Source: an uncultured Alistipes sp.
Lineage (GTDB): Bacteria; Bacteroidota; Bacteroidia; Bacteroidales; Rikenellaceae
Assembly: GCA_958449275.1 (NCBI GenBank)
Contig: CAUDHE010000071.1
Location: 1-12,036, forward strand
DNA length: 12,036 nucleotides
Direction: 5' to 3'
Shown here: in pieces, positions 1 to 6,821 of the stretch
How positions within the stretch are numbered: position 1 is the first letter of the stretch
How the letters are laid out: every line of letters begins with the position of its first letter
Program-made: the position numbers and the translations under genes
Notes under the pieces: model-generated
Database searches by the model: none
The model's input: the letters and a program-made list of their open reading frames with translations, nothing else
Told to the model about the DNA's origin: nothing

Positions 1-745
1 GACGCAATGCCTCCTCGCCTATGACAGTCTGATGCAGAAGCACATGGTTCATCACGCTGCCCAAGCAGTAGCGGGTGGTCTCGCCGTGAGCAAGTGCGAT
101 CTCCACAGCCTCCGATATCGCTATGCCGAGATTGCCCGAGCATTCGGGGTCGGCGGCGAGAATGTTGCGGCCCGCCTGCGTAGTGTCGCTCGGCGAGGGA
201 ATGACATCGGCACCCCAGGCGTTCATCAGCAACTTGCGATAGGGTTTCTGATGATAGCTCACCTTAACCATGTATACGCGCAGATCGATGTTGAAATATT
301 GGCAGGCCAATGACATCGCACTGCCCCACTGTCCGCCGCCGGTCTCGGTCGAGAGGTACTTTATACCCTGCTTGGCGTTGTAATAAGCCTGAGGAATGGC
401 AGTGTTGGGCTTGTGCGAACCCGCGGGCGAAACGCCTTCGTTCTTGAAATATATTTTGGCGGGCGTATCGAGCAGTTTTTCGAGATTGCGTGCGCGGACC
501 ACAGGCGTAGGCCTCCATATCTTGTACAGATCCTGCACCTCGTCGGGTATCTCGATGTAACGTTCGGTCGACATCTCCTGCTTTACCAGTTCCTCACCGA
601 AAATGCAACTCATGGCCTCGGCCGTAACGAGCTTTTTGGTACGCGGATCGAGGGCGGGCAGCGGCTTGTTGGGCATATCTGCCACGATGTTGTACCATGC
701 CTTCGGCATTTCGCTTTCGGGCAATACGAATTTCTTTGTTTTCAT
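1..745 (-). CDS. trpB: TrpB2-type tryptophan synthase beta chain, N-terminal part (runs off the left edge)
   Basis: This is the PLP-dependent beta-replacement enzyme that condenses indole with L-serine to make L-tryptophan in the cytoplasm. Only the first 248 codons are present; the frame stays open to base 1. It belongs to the longer TrpB2 class rather than the classical TrpB1: there is an N-terminal extension before the RPTP motif (about residues 78-81), the PLP-lysine motif reads AGSHKPNTA with Lys112 as the Schiff-base residue, and TETGGGQWGSA, SYHQKPYR and the HVLLHQTVIGEEA stretch follow. The start ATG (743-745) is the first in frame and lies 30 nt after the attenuator U-tract. The gene sits directly downstream of a Trp-codon leader peptide and terminator, so it is very probably controlled by transcription attenuation. 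Whether it heads a complete trp operon or stands alone for indole salvage cannot be seen, since the next gene would lie left of the window. Family assignment is confident; the TrpB1/TrpB2 call rests on motif memory. Confidence 0.93.
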   Translation of the reverse strand, partial: MKTKKFVLPESEMPKAWYNIVADMPNKPLPALDPRTKKLVTAEAMSCIFGEELVKQEMSTERYIEIPDEVQDLYKIWRPTPVVRARNLEKLLDTPAKIYFKNEGVSPAGSHKPNTAIPQAYYNAKQGIKYLSTETGGGQWGSAMSLACQYFNIDLRVYMVKVSYHQKPYRKLLMNAWGADVIPSPSDTTQAGRNILAADPECSGNLGIAISEAVEIALAHGETTRYCLGSVMNHVLLHQTVIGEEALR

Positions 746-776
746 TGTTATCTGTTTAATGTAAAAGTATACATCG

Positions 777-810
777 AAAAAAGGCCATCGCTCGTACGAA
801 CAATGGCCTT
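777..810 (-). terminator. Intrinsic terminator of the trp attenuator (segments 3:4)
   Basis: A perfect 8-bp stem, AAGGCCAT with ATGGCCTT, encloses 14 nt that contain a small TCGTACGA palindrome, and is followed by six U residues on the minus strand, two of which belong to the stem. It lies between the trp leader peptide and trpB2. It could also catch read-through from the glycosidase operon upstream, for which I found no separate terminator. Confidence 0.88.
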
Positions 811-873
811 CGAATCTTCTATTCTTCACGCATATCATGCAGGTTCAACGTCATTGTTCTTTATCGACAATGA
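777..873 (-). promoter_or_regulatory. trp attenuator: mutually exclusive 1:2, 2:3 and 3:4 RNA pairings
   Basis: Read on the minus strand, segment 1 (873-867, TCATTGT) follows the leader Trp codons by 3 nt and can pair with segment 2 (ACAATGA, inside 860-851). Segment 2 also contains GAACAATG (859-852), which is the exact 8-nt complement of CATTGTTC in segment 3 (805-798). Segment 3 overlaps AAGGCCAT (810-803), the 5' arm of a terminator whose 3' arm ATGGCCTT (788-781) runs into a U-tract ending at 777. A ribosome stalled on the Trp codons would cover segment 1, free segment 2 for segment 3, and prevent the terminator. A ribosome reaching the leader stop would cover segment 2 and let the terminator form. 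The pairings are visible directly; the mechanism is inferred from the classical trp attenuator model. Confidence 0.88.
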
Positions 874-906
874 ACGCCACCACATGTTATGTATACCGCG
901 AATCAT
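835..906 (-). CDS. trpL: trp leader peptide with tandem Trp codons
   Basis: This 23-codon reading frame starts MIRGIHNMWWRSLS and ends ...VEPA followed by TGA. Codons 9 and 10 are adjacent TGG Trp codons, at 882-877. A GGAG sequence lies 4 nt before the ATG, a notably good ribosome site for this lineage and fitting for a leader that must be translated. A Bacteroidota-type promoter sits about 20 nt upstream. The stop codon is 24 nt before the terminator arm, and the RNA pairings described for the attenuator begin just after the Trp codons. Its role is to sense charged tRNA-Trp by ribosome stalling rather than to make a useful protein. Two adjacent Trp codons in so short a frame, positioned exactly before alternative hairpins and trpB, make chance unlikely. 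Confidence 0.88.
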   Translation of the reverse strand: MIRGIHNMWWRSLSIKNNDVEPA

Positions 907-925
907 AAATCTCCGTTCTTTGATG

Positions 926-956
926 CAAATATAGGAATATTTTTTACAGTATCAAC
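926..956 (-). promoter_or_regulatory. Promoter of the trpL-trpB2 transcript
   Basis: On the minus strand a perfect Bacteroidota -7 box TATATTTG (933-926) is preceded, after exactly 19 nt, by a TTG -33 core (955-953, in context GTTG). Transcription would start a few bases past 926, only about 10-15 nt before the leader peptide ATG. The promoter begins just 26 nt after the stop of the GH109 gene, so trpB2 has its own promoter and is not merely the tail of the glycosidase operon. Confidence 0.83.
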
Positions 957-981
957 AGTCCGAACCTATTTTTTGCATCTT

Positions 982-2403
982 TTATTTTGTCGCGAACTTC
1001 AGACCGTCGAGCTTGTTCCAATCGCCGCGTGTAAAGTCGGGAACCGCAACGGGCATGCTGTTGTGCTCGGCCGAAACAGCCGACAACTCGCCTATGCACG
1101 ACCACTCGGCAGCGTCGTATACATCCTGATCGAGCGGCAGACCGTTCTGCAAACAATAGATCAAACGATAGTCCATCACGAAGTCCATGCCGCCGTGGCC
1201 GCCAACCTGCTTGGCCTTCTCCTCGATCTCGCGGTGGATGGGATGCTTGTAGGCCTCCAATACGGCAGCCTGCACCTCGGGCGATACGAATCCGTGGGGA
1301 TTGACGTTCGCGCCCTCGGGAAGTACATCGGCCGGAATCTGACCTGGCATGAAAGTGAAACCGCTGATAGGATATTTGTTGGCGAATCCGAGCGAACCGG
1401 TCAACTGATAGAGACGGTTGTAGGGACGCGGCGTATAGACATTATGCTGAATCTCGATCGTCTGGCCCTTCTCGGTCTTGACCAGAGTGACGGTATGATC
1501 GCCGTTGGCGAATTCGGTCGATCCCATCTTCTCCTTGGCCTTGGCCAAACCGTTCACCGACTTGGTATCCATCGAAACCAAATGGGTCAGGCGATTGCCG
1601 CGGTGGATATTGAGAGCCTGACAGCAGGGACCGAAGCCGTGGGTAGCGTAAACGTCGCCGCGATGCTTCTGGTTAAAATCCAAACGCCAGTTGTTGTGAT
1701 AGTCGTCCCAGAAATCCGACAGATTGTGAATGTAAGCACCCTCGGCATGCACGATCTCGCCGAAAAGGCCCTGCTGAGCCATATTGAGGCAGGTAAGCTC
1801 GAAGAAGTCGTAAACGCAGTTTTCGAGCATCATGCAGTGGCGGCGTGTACGCTCCGAGGTGTCGACCAACTGCCAGCACTCGGCGACATTGATGGCGGCG
1901 GGAACCTCCACTGCCACATGCTTGCCGTGCTCCATGGCATAAACGGCCAAAGGCACATGATTCACCCAGTCGGTAGCTATATATATAAGGTCTACGTCGT
2001 CGCGATCGCACAGTTCCTTATAGGCCTCGGGACCTACGTACTCGTCGGCCTTCGGACGGCCTGCGTTCTCCAGCGTCTTCTGACACTTGGCTACGTTATC
2101 GGGTTCGAGATCGCACAAACCCTTGATCTCCACACCGTCGATATGGGTGAAACGGCCCACTGCGGCGGGACCGCGCATACCGAGTCCGATGAATCCCACG
2201 CGAACCACGGGAATGGGATCGGCGGCGAAACCGAGCATCGACTCCTGCCCCGCGGCGCGCGCAGGCTCGTCGAATACGATCATGCCGTTCTTGACCTTGT
2301 AATTGTCGCCCGACGCGGTCGAACCGCAAGTGTCGCAGCAACTCTGCATGGCGAGGCCCGCAAGCATCGCAGCGCACAGAATGAACAAACGATTTATCTT
2401 CAT
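982..2403 (-). CDS. GH109-type alpha-N-acetylgalactosaminidase, lipoprotein (Gfo/Idh/MocA fold)
   Basis: GH109 enzymes use a tightly bound NAD to cleave terminal alpha-linked GalNAc by transient oxidation, elimination and addition rather than classical acid/base hydrolysis. The 473-residue product has a hydrophobic signal segment ending AMQSC (Cys22), which I read as a somewhat atypical lipobox. A Rossmann nucleotide-binding loop follows, GFIGLGMRG (residues 70-78). Next come AVEVPAA (about 164-170), AEGAYIHNL, the YATHGFGP motif (252-259) and a C-terminal GGHGGMDFVMDY block typical of GH109. Tyr252 and His255 match the Tyr-x-x-His pair that I recall in the active site of the Elizabethkingia enzyme. 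An ATG two codons earlier (2409) is possible, but 2403 gives a cleaner MK start for the signal peptide. It follows the GH20 gene by 22 nt on the same strand (16 nt with the earlier ATG), implying one transcript and cooperative trimming of mucin-like or blood-group-A-like glycans. Confidence 0.9.
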   Translation of the reverse strand: MKINRLFILCAAMLAGLAMQSCCDTCGSTASGDNYKVKNGMIVFDEPARAAGQESMLGFAADPIPVVRVGFIGLGMRGPAAVGRFTHIDGVEIKGLCDLEPDNVAKCQKTLENAGRPKADEYVGPEAYKELCDRDDVDLIYIATDWVNHVPLAVYAMEHGKHVAVEVPAAINVAECWQLVDTSERTRRHCMMLENCVYDFFELTCLNMAQQGLFGEIVHAEGAYIHNLSDFWDDYHNNWRLDFNQKHRGDVYATHGFGPCCQALNIHRGNRLTHLVSMDTKSVNGLAKAKEKMGSTEFANGDHTVTLVKTEKGQTIEIQHNVYTPRPYNRLYQLTGSLGFANKYPISGFTFMPGQIPADVLPEGANVNPHGFVSPEVQAAVLEAYKHPIHREIEEKAKQVGGHGGMDFVMDYRLIYCLQNGLPLDQDVYDAAEWSCIGELSAVSAEHNSMPVAVPDFTRGDWNKLDGLKFATK

Positions 2404-2425
2404 AAGCATTAATTATATTTAGGTG

Positions 2426-4081
2426 TTAGTTTTGTTCGGGTTCGGTCGCGTCGTCAGCGAGCGCATGTTTGCCGTAATTGTAGCCGTAATGGTCGAACAA
2501 CTCGGCAAGATGATGCAGGCGTTTCACGAACGACTCGTAATTCTTGTTGGGATAGCTCCACCCCACCTCGGCAATGGCGCTCAGACGCGGCAATGCCATA
2601 TATTGCGCATGGTCGTACTCCGAAATGTACTCCGTCCACAGATTACCCTGCACGCCGAGAATATATTTGCGCTCGTCGTCGCCGAGTTTGTCATATGGAT
2701 CGAGCGAATATGTCTTCTCCACGGGCAGATAACCTCCGATAGACAAAGGTTCGTTCTTCGTGTCGCGACTCTGGTAGTAGTCGAGATAACAATTGGTATT
2801 GGGCGCCATAATCACATGGTTACCCTGCTTGGCAGCCTTGATGCCGTATTGAGGACCGCGCCAAGCCATCACCGTGGCACTCGGAGTCACGCCGCCTTCG
2901 AGAATCTCGTCCCAGCCGATGATCTTGCGGCCGTGATCGTTGAGAAACTTCTCCACGCGGGCCGTGACGTAAGACTGTAACTCGGCCTCGTTTTTGAATC
3001 CCTCGGCTTTGATACGCTTTTGACAGTCGGGACACTTATGCCACACCGTTTTGGGACACTCGTCACCGCCGATGTGGATATACTCCGACGGGAAAAGATC
3101 CATAACCTCGGTCAGCACATCCTCCAGGAACGTGAAAGAATGCTCTTTGCCCGGGCAGATCACACGCTCGTCGATGCCCCACCACGTCAGCACCTCATAT
3201 TGCTCGCCCGTACATCCCAGCTCGGGATAGGCGGCCAGCGCAGCCACCGAATGGCCGGGAATTTCGATCTCGGGAATTACGGTTATGAAGCGCTCGGCGG
3301 CATACTTCACCACGTCGCGCACCTCGTTCTGAGTGAAATATCCGCCGTAGGGCTTGCCGTCCTGCCCCTCGTTACGCCCCACGGGCGACGATTTGCGGAC
3401 GCTGCCGACCTCGGTAAGTTTGGGATATTTCTTTATCTCGATGCGCCACCCCTGATCCTCGGTCAGATGCCAGTGGAATTTGTTGATCTTGTGCATAGCC
3501 AGAATATCGAGCGTCTCCTTCAGATCCTTTACGCTGAATATGTGGCGTCCCATGTCGAACATAAAGCCGCGATAGGCGAAATAGGGCTTGTCCTCGATCG
3601 TACATGCGGGAATCTCCACACGCCGCTCGCCCTCGAAGACGAACGCCTCGGCAGGGATCATCTGACGCAATGTCTGGAAAGCATAGAACACGCCGTTGGC
3701 TTTCGAAGCATAAATGTCGATATGATCGGGCCGAACCTCCAGACGATACTCCTCGTCGTCCATGCTCTTGTCCTCCCATATGTTCACGGCATTGCGCTTG
3801 GCGGAACCGAGGCTGCCGCCGCTGACCTTGAACGTCGATCCTCCCAACGTCTCCTCCATCACGTCGCGCCAAAAATCGACGGCATAATCGATATTCTCGG
3901 GCTCGAAAAAGAGCGCTACCGAAGTAGTGGGCTTAAGTACGAATGCACCTTCGCCTGCCACGACCTTCTCGGGCAGAGGGATAACGTCGATATTGCCGTC
4001 CGTGGCGATGAGTTTCCCGCACGAAGCGAGCGCCAACACGCCCGAGACGGCACAAGCGGCCAGCATTTTCGCAATATTCAT
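2426..4081 (-). CDS. GH20 beta-N-acetylhexosaminidase, lipoprotein
   Basis: This retaining enzyme releases terminal beta-linked GlcNAc or GalNAc using the substrate's own acetamido group. Starting at 4081 gives 551 residues with a clean lipoprotein signal: MNIAKM, a hydrophobic stretch, then lipobox LASC with Cys21. An N-terminal GH20b-like domain (about 33-160) is followed by the TIM barrel from about 163: YRGFMFDMGRH, KFHWHLTEDQGWRIEI, PEIEIPGHS, then HIGGDECPK with the catalytic Asp340-Glu341 pair, GWDEILEGG, and the closing NLWTEY and ALPRLSAIAEVGWS blocks. The barrel is complete and nothing is missing. The frame continues upstream to an ATG at 4165, but that would bury the signal peptide 28 residues inside and run through the predicted promoter, so I reject it. 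It is the first gene of a two-gene unit with the GH109 gene. The protein is probably anchored in the outer or periplasmic membrane layer. Confidence 0.96.
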   Translation of the reverse strand: MNIAKMLAACAVSGVLALASCGKLIATDGNIDVIPLPEKVVAGEGAFVLKPTTSVALFFEPENIDYAVDFWRDVMEETLGGSTFKVSGGSLGSAKRNAVNIWEDKSMDDEEYRLEVRPDHIDIYASKANGVFYAFQTLRQMIPAEAFVFEGERRVEIPACTIEDKPYFAYRGFMFDMGRHIFSVKDLKETLDILAMHKINKFHWHLTEDQGWRIEIKKYPKLTEVGSVRKSSPVGRNEGQDGKPYGGYFTQNEVRDVVKYAAERFITVIPEIEIPGHSVAALAAYPELGCTGEQYEVLTWWGIDERVICPGKEHSFTFLEDVLTEVMDLFPSEYIHIGGDECPKTVWHKCPDCQKRIKAEGFKNEAELQSYVTARVEKFLNDHGRKIIGWDEILEGGVTPSATVMAWRGPQYGIKAAKQGNHVIMAPNTNCYLDYYQSRDTKNEPLSIGGYLPVEKTYSLDPYDKLGDDERKYILGVQGNLWTEYISEYDHAQYMALPRLSAIAEVGWSYPNKNYESFVKRLHHLAELFDHYGYNYGKHALADDATEPEQN

Positions 4082-4111
4082 AATTTTAACACAATTAAAC
4101 GAAATCAAAAG

Positions 4112-4143
4112 CGAAAATAGCACTTTTGTCGATTCGCTCCAAA
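4112..4143 (-). promoter_or_regulatory. Promoter of the GH20-GH109 operon
   Basis: On the minus strand a TTTG -33 box (4143-4140) is separated by 20 nt from TATTTTCG (4119-4112), which has one mismatch to the -7 consensus TAnnTTTG. It would give a short 5' leader of about 25 nt before the ATG at 4081. Its position inside the upstream-extended GH20 frame supports the shorter protein start. Confidence 0.55.
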
Positions 4144-4189
4144 TAAACATCGATTTTTTTGGCAATAAACCTCTATTGGGCCGTTTTGC

Positions 4190-4220
4190 TTGACGAATTG
4201 AAAAATATATGTTATATTTG
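4190..4220 (+). promoter_or_regulatory. Promoter of the IclR-cytochrome operon
   Basis: TTG (4190-4192), a 20-nt spacer and a perfect TATATTTG box (4213-4220) form a consensus Bacteroidota promoter. The predicted start lies some 45-50 nt before the IclR ATG. It is divergent from the GH20 promoter, with about 50 bp between the two -33 boxes. Confidence 0.8.
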
Positions 4221-4233
4221 CGCTACGGTTCCG

Positions 4234-4256
4234 CATTTGAAACTTCATTCCAAATG
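4234..4256 (+). promoter_or_regulatory. Inverted repeat, candidate operator for the IclR protein
   Basis: CATTTG (4234-4239) and CAAATG (4251-4256) form perfect 6-nt arms around 11 nt, with two further matching positions inward. It lies just downstream of the predicted transcription start and 16 nt before the IclR ATG, where binding would block initiation or early elongation. IclR proteins bind such imperfect palindromes near their own promoters. The assignment is positional only. Confidence 0.4.
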
Positions 4257-4272
4257 AAAAACTAACCGACCC

Positions 4273-5052
4273 ATGCAAACCGAAAAGACAAAATACAATA
4301 TCCCCATCCTCGCAAAAGGCATGGAGTTGCTGGAGATAGTGTCGCAATATCCGCAGGGACTCACCCTTGCGGAACTTACGGCAAAGACCGACACACCCAA
4401 AACATCGCTATATCGCATACTATGTTCGTTCGCCGAACAAGGATATCTCGCAAAGGATGAGGTGACGGCTCGATTCTCGCTCACGCACAAGATATTCGGA
4501 ATGGCGATGACGTCGATCGGAGGCCCGTCGCTGCTCGAATACGCCTACGATCCCATGCGCCGACTGCGCGACAAACTGTCGGAAACGGTCGTGGTCGGAA
4601 CGCTCACCGAGGACCGAATAGTGATACTCGACCAAATCATCGGATCGCACCACTTCTGCTTCACGGTCAAGCCCGGAATGAACGTATGTCTCCACGCTTC
4701 GGCGCCCGGAAAAGCCATAACGGCATTCATGGACGAACACGAACGGCAGCTCATGCTGAAAAAGATCGTCTACACCCGCTACAATGCCAACACAATATCC
4801 TGCGAACACGATTTTCTCGCGCAACTCGATCTTGTGCGACGATCGGGCTACGCACTCGATTTGGGAGAAGAACTTGCGGGAGTGCGTTGCATAGGAGCAC
4901 CGATATTCAATCGCTACGCCAAAGCGGTGGCCGCCGTGTGGATCACGGGGCCCGAAGGACGAATACCCGATGCGGTGATCCCCTCGCACGGCGGGGCGAT
5001 AATCGATTGCGCTAACGAAATATCGCAGAAACTCGGATACATGAAGATATGA
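4273..5052 (+). CDS. IclR-family transcriptional regulator
   Basis: This is a cytoplasmic dimeric DNA-binding repressor or activator with a small-molecule sensor domain. The 259 residues have the usual IclR size and layout. An N-terminal winged helix-turn-helix occupies about residues 10-70 (GLTLAELTAKTDTPKTSLYR is the recognition region), and a GAF-like effector domain covers about 80-255, with the family blocks LHASAPGKAI, RRSGYALDLGEE and GVRCIGAPIF. Many IclR members sense aromatic acids or sugar acids, but nothing here identifies the ligand. It is the first gene behind its own consensus promoter, and its stop overlaps the next start (ATGA, 5049-5052), so it is translationally coupled to the cytochrome gene. 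It therefore probably autoregulates and controls this operon, and it could also act on the divergent GH20 promoter. No clear Shine-Dalgarno precedes the ATG; the next internal Met (codon 17) would cut into the HTH domain. Confidence 0.93.
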   Translation: MQTEKTKYNIPILAKGMELLEIVSQYPQGLTLAELTAKTDTPKTSLYRILCSFAEQGYLAKDEVTARFSLTHKIFGMAMTSIGGPSLLEYAYDPMRRLRDKLSETVVVGTLTEDRIVILDQIIGSHHFCFTVKPGMNVCLHASAPGKAITAFMDEHERQLMLKKIVYTRYNANTISCEHDFLAQLDLVRRSGYALDLGEELAGVRCIGAPIFNRYAKAVAAVWITGPEGRIPDAVIPSHGGAIIDCANEISQKLGYMKI

Positions 5053-6818
5053 AACGACTGTTGAAACTGTTACCGACCGTTACCATCCCCGCACTTCTGC
5101 TGTGTGCCGCCATGCAGCCGCGGGGCACCAAACCGCTGTACACTACCGACATAGCCGTGACGGACGACGGCCGTATACTGACGGCGAACAAGGGGACATC
5201 GGAAGTGCTGATGACAGACGGAAAGGGTACGCGCCAAACAGCCTGGAAGACCGACGAGCCGCCCACAGGCATCGCCGTAAGGGGCGATGCGGCATACGTC
5301 ACGAGCAGTCATGGAGAGGGATACATACAGAGGCTCGATCTCGCCGCACGGCGCACCGACTACATAAGGCCTACCGGAATGGGCGCATGCGCACCCGTCA
5401 TAAGTACCGACGGCAGCAAGGTCTACGTGTGCAACCGTTACAAAGCGACCGTAAGCGAAGTGGATGCACGAACGGGCGACATTCTTCGAACCGTGAAAGT
5501 CCTGCGCGAACCGTGCGCCGCAGCGCTCTCACCCGACGGACGCCGTCTGTACGTGAACAACTTCCTGCCCGCGGGACGCGCCGACGAGGATTACGTGGCG
5601 GCAGCAGTGTCGGTCATAGATTGCGCCGAATTCAAGAATATAAAGGATATAAAGCTGAGCAACGGAAGTAACGCTTTACATGGAATAGCATGCTCGCCCG
5701 ACGGACGATACGTATTCGTATCCCACAATCTCGGCCGATTTCAGGTACCTACGTCACAACTTCAGCAGGGGTGGATGAACACGAACGCAATCAGCGTAAT
5801 AGATGCCGAAAAAAACGAGCTGACAGGTTCGATGCTGCTGGATGAATCCGACCGCGGCGCGGGAGGCATATGGGATGTGGCGTGCGACGGCGATTACCTC
5901 GTCGCATCGCATTCGGGAACGCACGAAATAAGCATCGTCGATTATCGGGCCATGACGGAAAAACTCGAGGCGTATCCCGCACCCGACAAACTCGACTACG
6001 ACCTTTATTTCATGCGCGACATACGCAAGCGTCTGCCCGTAACGGGAAACGGGCCGAGGAAAATGACCCTCAAAGACGGGAAAATATATGTACCCACATA
6101 TTTCTCCGACACGTTGAACATAATCGATCTTGCGACATTGCATGCCGATATCGCGGCCTGCAATCCCATGAGGGAAGAATCGGCCGTCGACACGGGCGAG
6201 AGGGCTTTCAACGACGCGGCGCACTGTTATCAGAACTGGCAATCGTGCAACGGATGCCACCCGAGCGACGGGCGTACCGACGGCATGAACTGGGACCTGA
6301 TGAACGACGGAATAGGCAATCCGAAGAACTGCAAAAGCATGCTGTACTGTTTCCAAACGCCCAAGTGCATGATCTCGGGAATACGCGATTCGGCAGCCGT
6401 AGCCGTTCGCGCGGGATACAAATTCATACAGTTCTTCGATATTCCCGAACAGACGGCGCGATGCGTCGACGAATACTTGCGATCGCTCGAACCGTTACCA
6501 AGTCCATATTTGGAGGACGGACAACTTTCTGAAAAGGCCCGTGCGGGACGCAAGGTTTTCGAGAAACACGGTTGCGCCGAATGCCATTCGGGCCCATATT
6601 ACACCGACATGAAGATGCACCGCATCGGCGACGACATAGAGTTCGAAGAGGGATGGGACACCCCTACTCTGTGCGAGACATGGCGTACGGCACCTTATCT
6701 GTTCGACGGACGCGCAGCGACGATGGAGGACGTCTTTCTCGTCCACAGACACGGCATAGAGGGCAAAATATCGCAAAAGGACGCCGAAGCACTGGCCGAA
6801 TATGTAAATTCGTTGTAA
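5049..6818 (+). CDS. Secreted beta-propeller / di-haem c-type cytochrome (cytochrome c peroxidase/MauG-like)
   Basis: The 589-residue product starts with a signal sequence (MKRLLK, then a hydrophobic run to about residue 22), so it acts in the periplasm or at the surface. Residues about 30-365 form a YVTN/surface-layer-type propeller, shown by recurring blocks such as GSKVYVCNRY, LSPDGRRLYVNNF and CSPDGRYVFVSHN. The C-terminal third carries two covalent haem motifs, CNGCH (400-404) and CAECH (509-513). The end reads TAPYLFDGRAATMEDVFLVHRHG, the pattern of the cytochrome c peroxidase/MauG family, whose members reduce peroxide or oxidise protein residues. Unusually, the first haem region is Cys-rich, with Cys371, 393, 400, 403, 428, 434 and 440. 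The gene overlaps the IclR gene by 4 nt and ends 3 nt before the chorismatase-like gene, so cotranscription is near certain. Cytochrome maturation genes are not in the window. Electron partner and substrate are unknown. Confidence 0.85.
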   Translation: MKRLLKLLPTVTIPALLLCAAMQPRGTKPLYTTDIAVTDDGRILTANKGTSEVLMTDGKGTRQTAWKTDEPPTGIAVRGDAAYVTSSHGEGYIQRLDLAARRTDYIRPTGMGACAPVISTDGSKVYVCNRYKATVSEVDARTGDILRTVKVLREPCAAALSPDGRRLYVNNFLPAGRADEDYVAAAVSVIDCAEFKNIKDIKLSNGSNALHGIACSPDGRYVFVSHNLGRFQVPTSQLQQGWMNTNAISVIDAEKNELTGSMLLDESDRGAGGIWDVACDGDYLVASHSGTHEISIVDYRAMTEKLEAYPAPDKLDYDLYFMRDIRKRLPVTGNGPRKMTLKDGKIYVPTYFSDTLNIIDLATLHADIAACNPMREESAVDTGERAFNDAAHCYQNWQSCNGCHPSDGRTDGMNWDLMNDGIGNPKNCKSMLYCFQTPKCMISGIRDSAAVAVRAGYKFIQFFDIPEQTARCVDEYLRSLEPLPSPYLEDGQLSEKARAGRKVFEKHGCAECHSGPYYTDMKMHRIGDDIEFEEGWDTPTLCETWRTAPYLFDGRAATMEDVFLVHRHGIEGKISQKDAEALAEYVNSL

Positions 6819-6821
6819 AAG

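Noticed and set aside
889..2412. A 507-codon plus-strand open frame opposite the GH109 gene
   Set aside because: It mirrors the GH109 gene, has no recognisable motif, and includes the trp promoter and leader region. It is a product of antisense reading with biased codon use.
3020..4120. A 366-codon plus-strand open frame opposite the GH20 gene
   Set aside because: The opposite strand encodes a complete GH20 barrel with the catalytic Asp-Glu, and this frame shows no domain and no promoter.
4082..4165. Upstream ATG giving a GH20 protein 28 residues longer
   Set aside because: It would place the lipoprotein signal peptide internally and put the predicted promoter inside the coding region.
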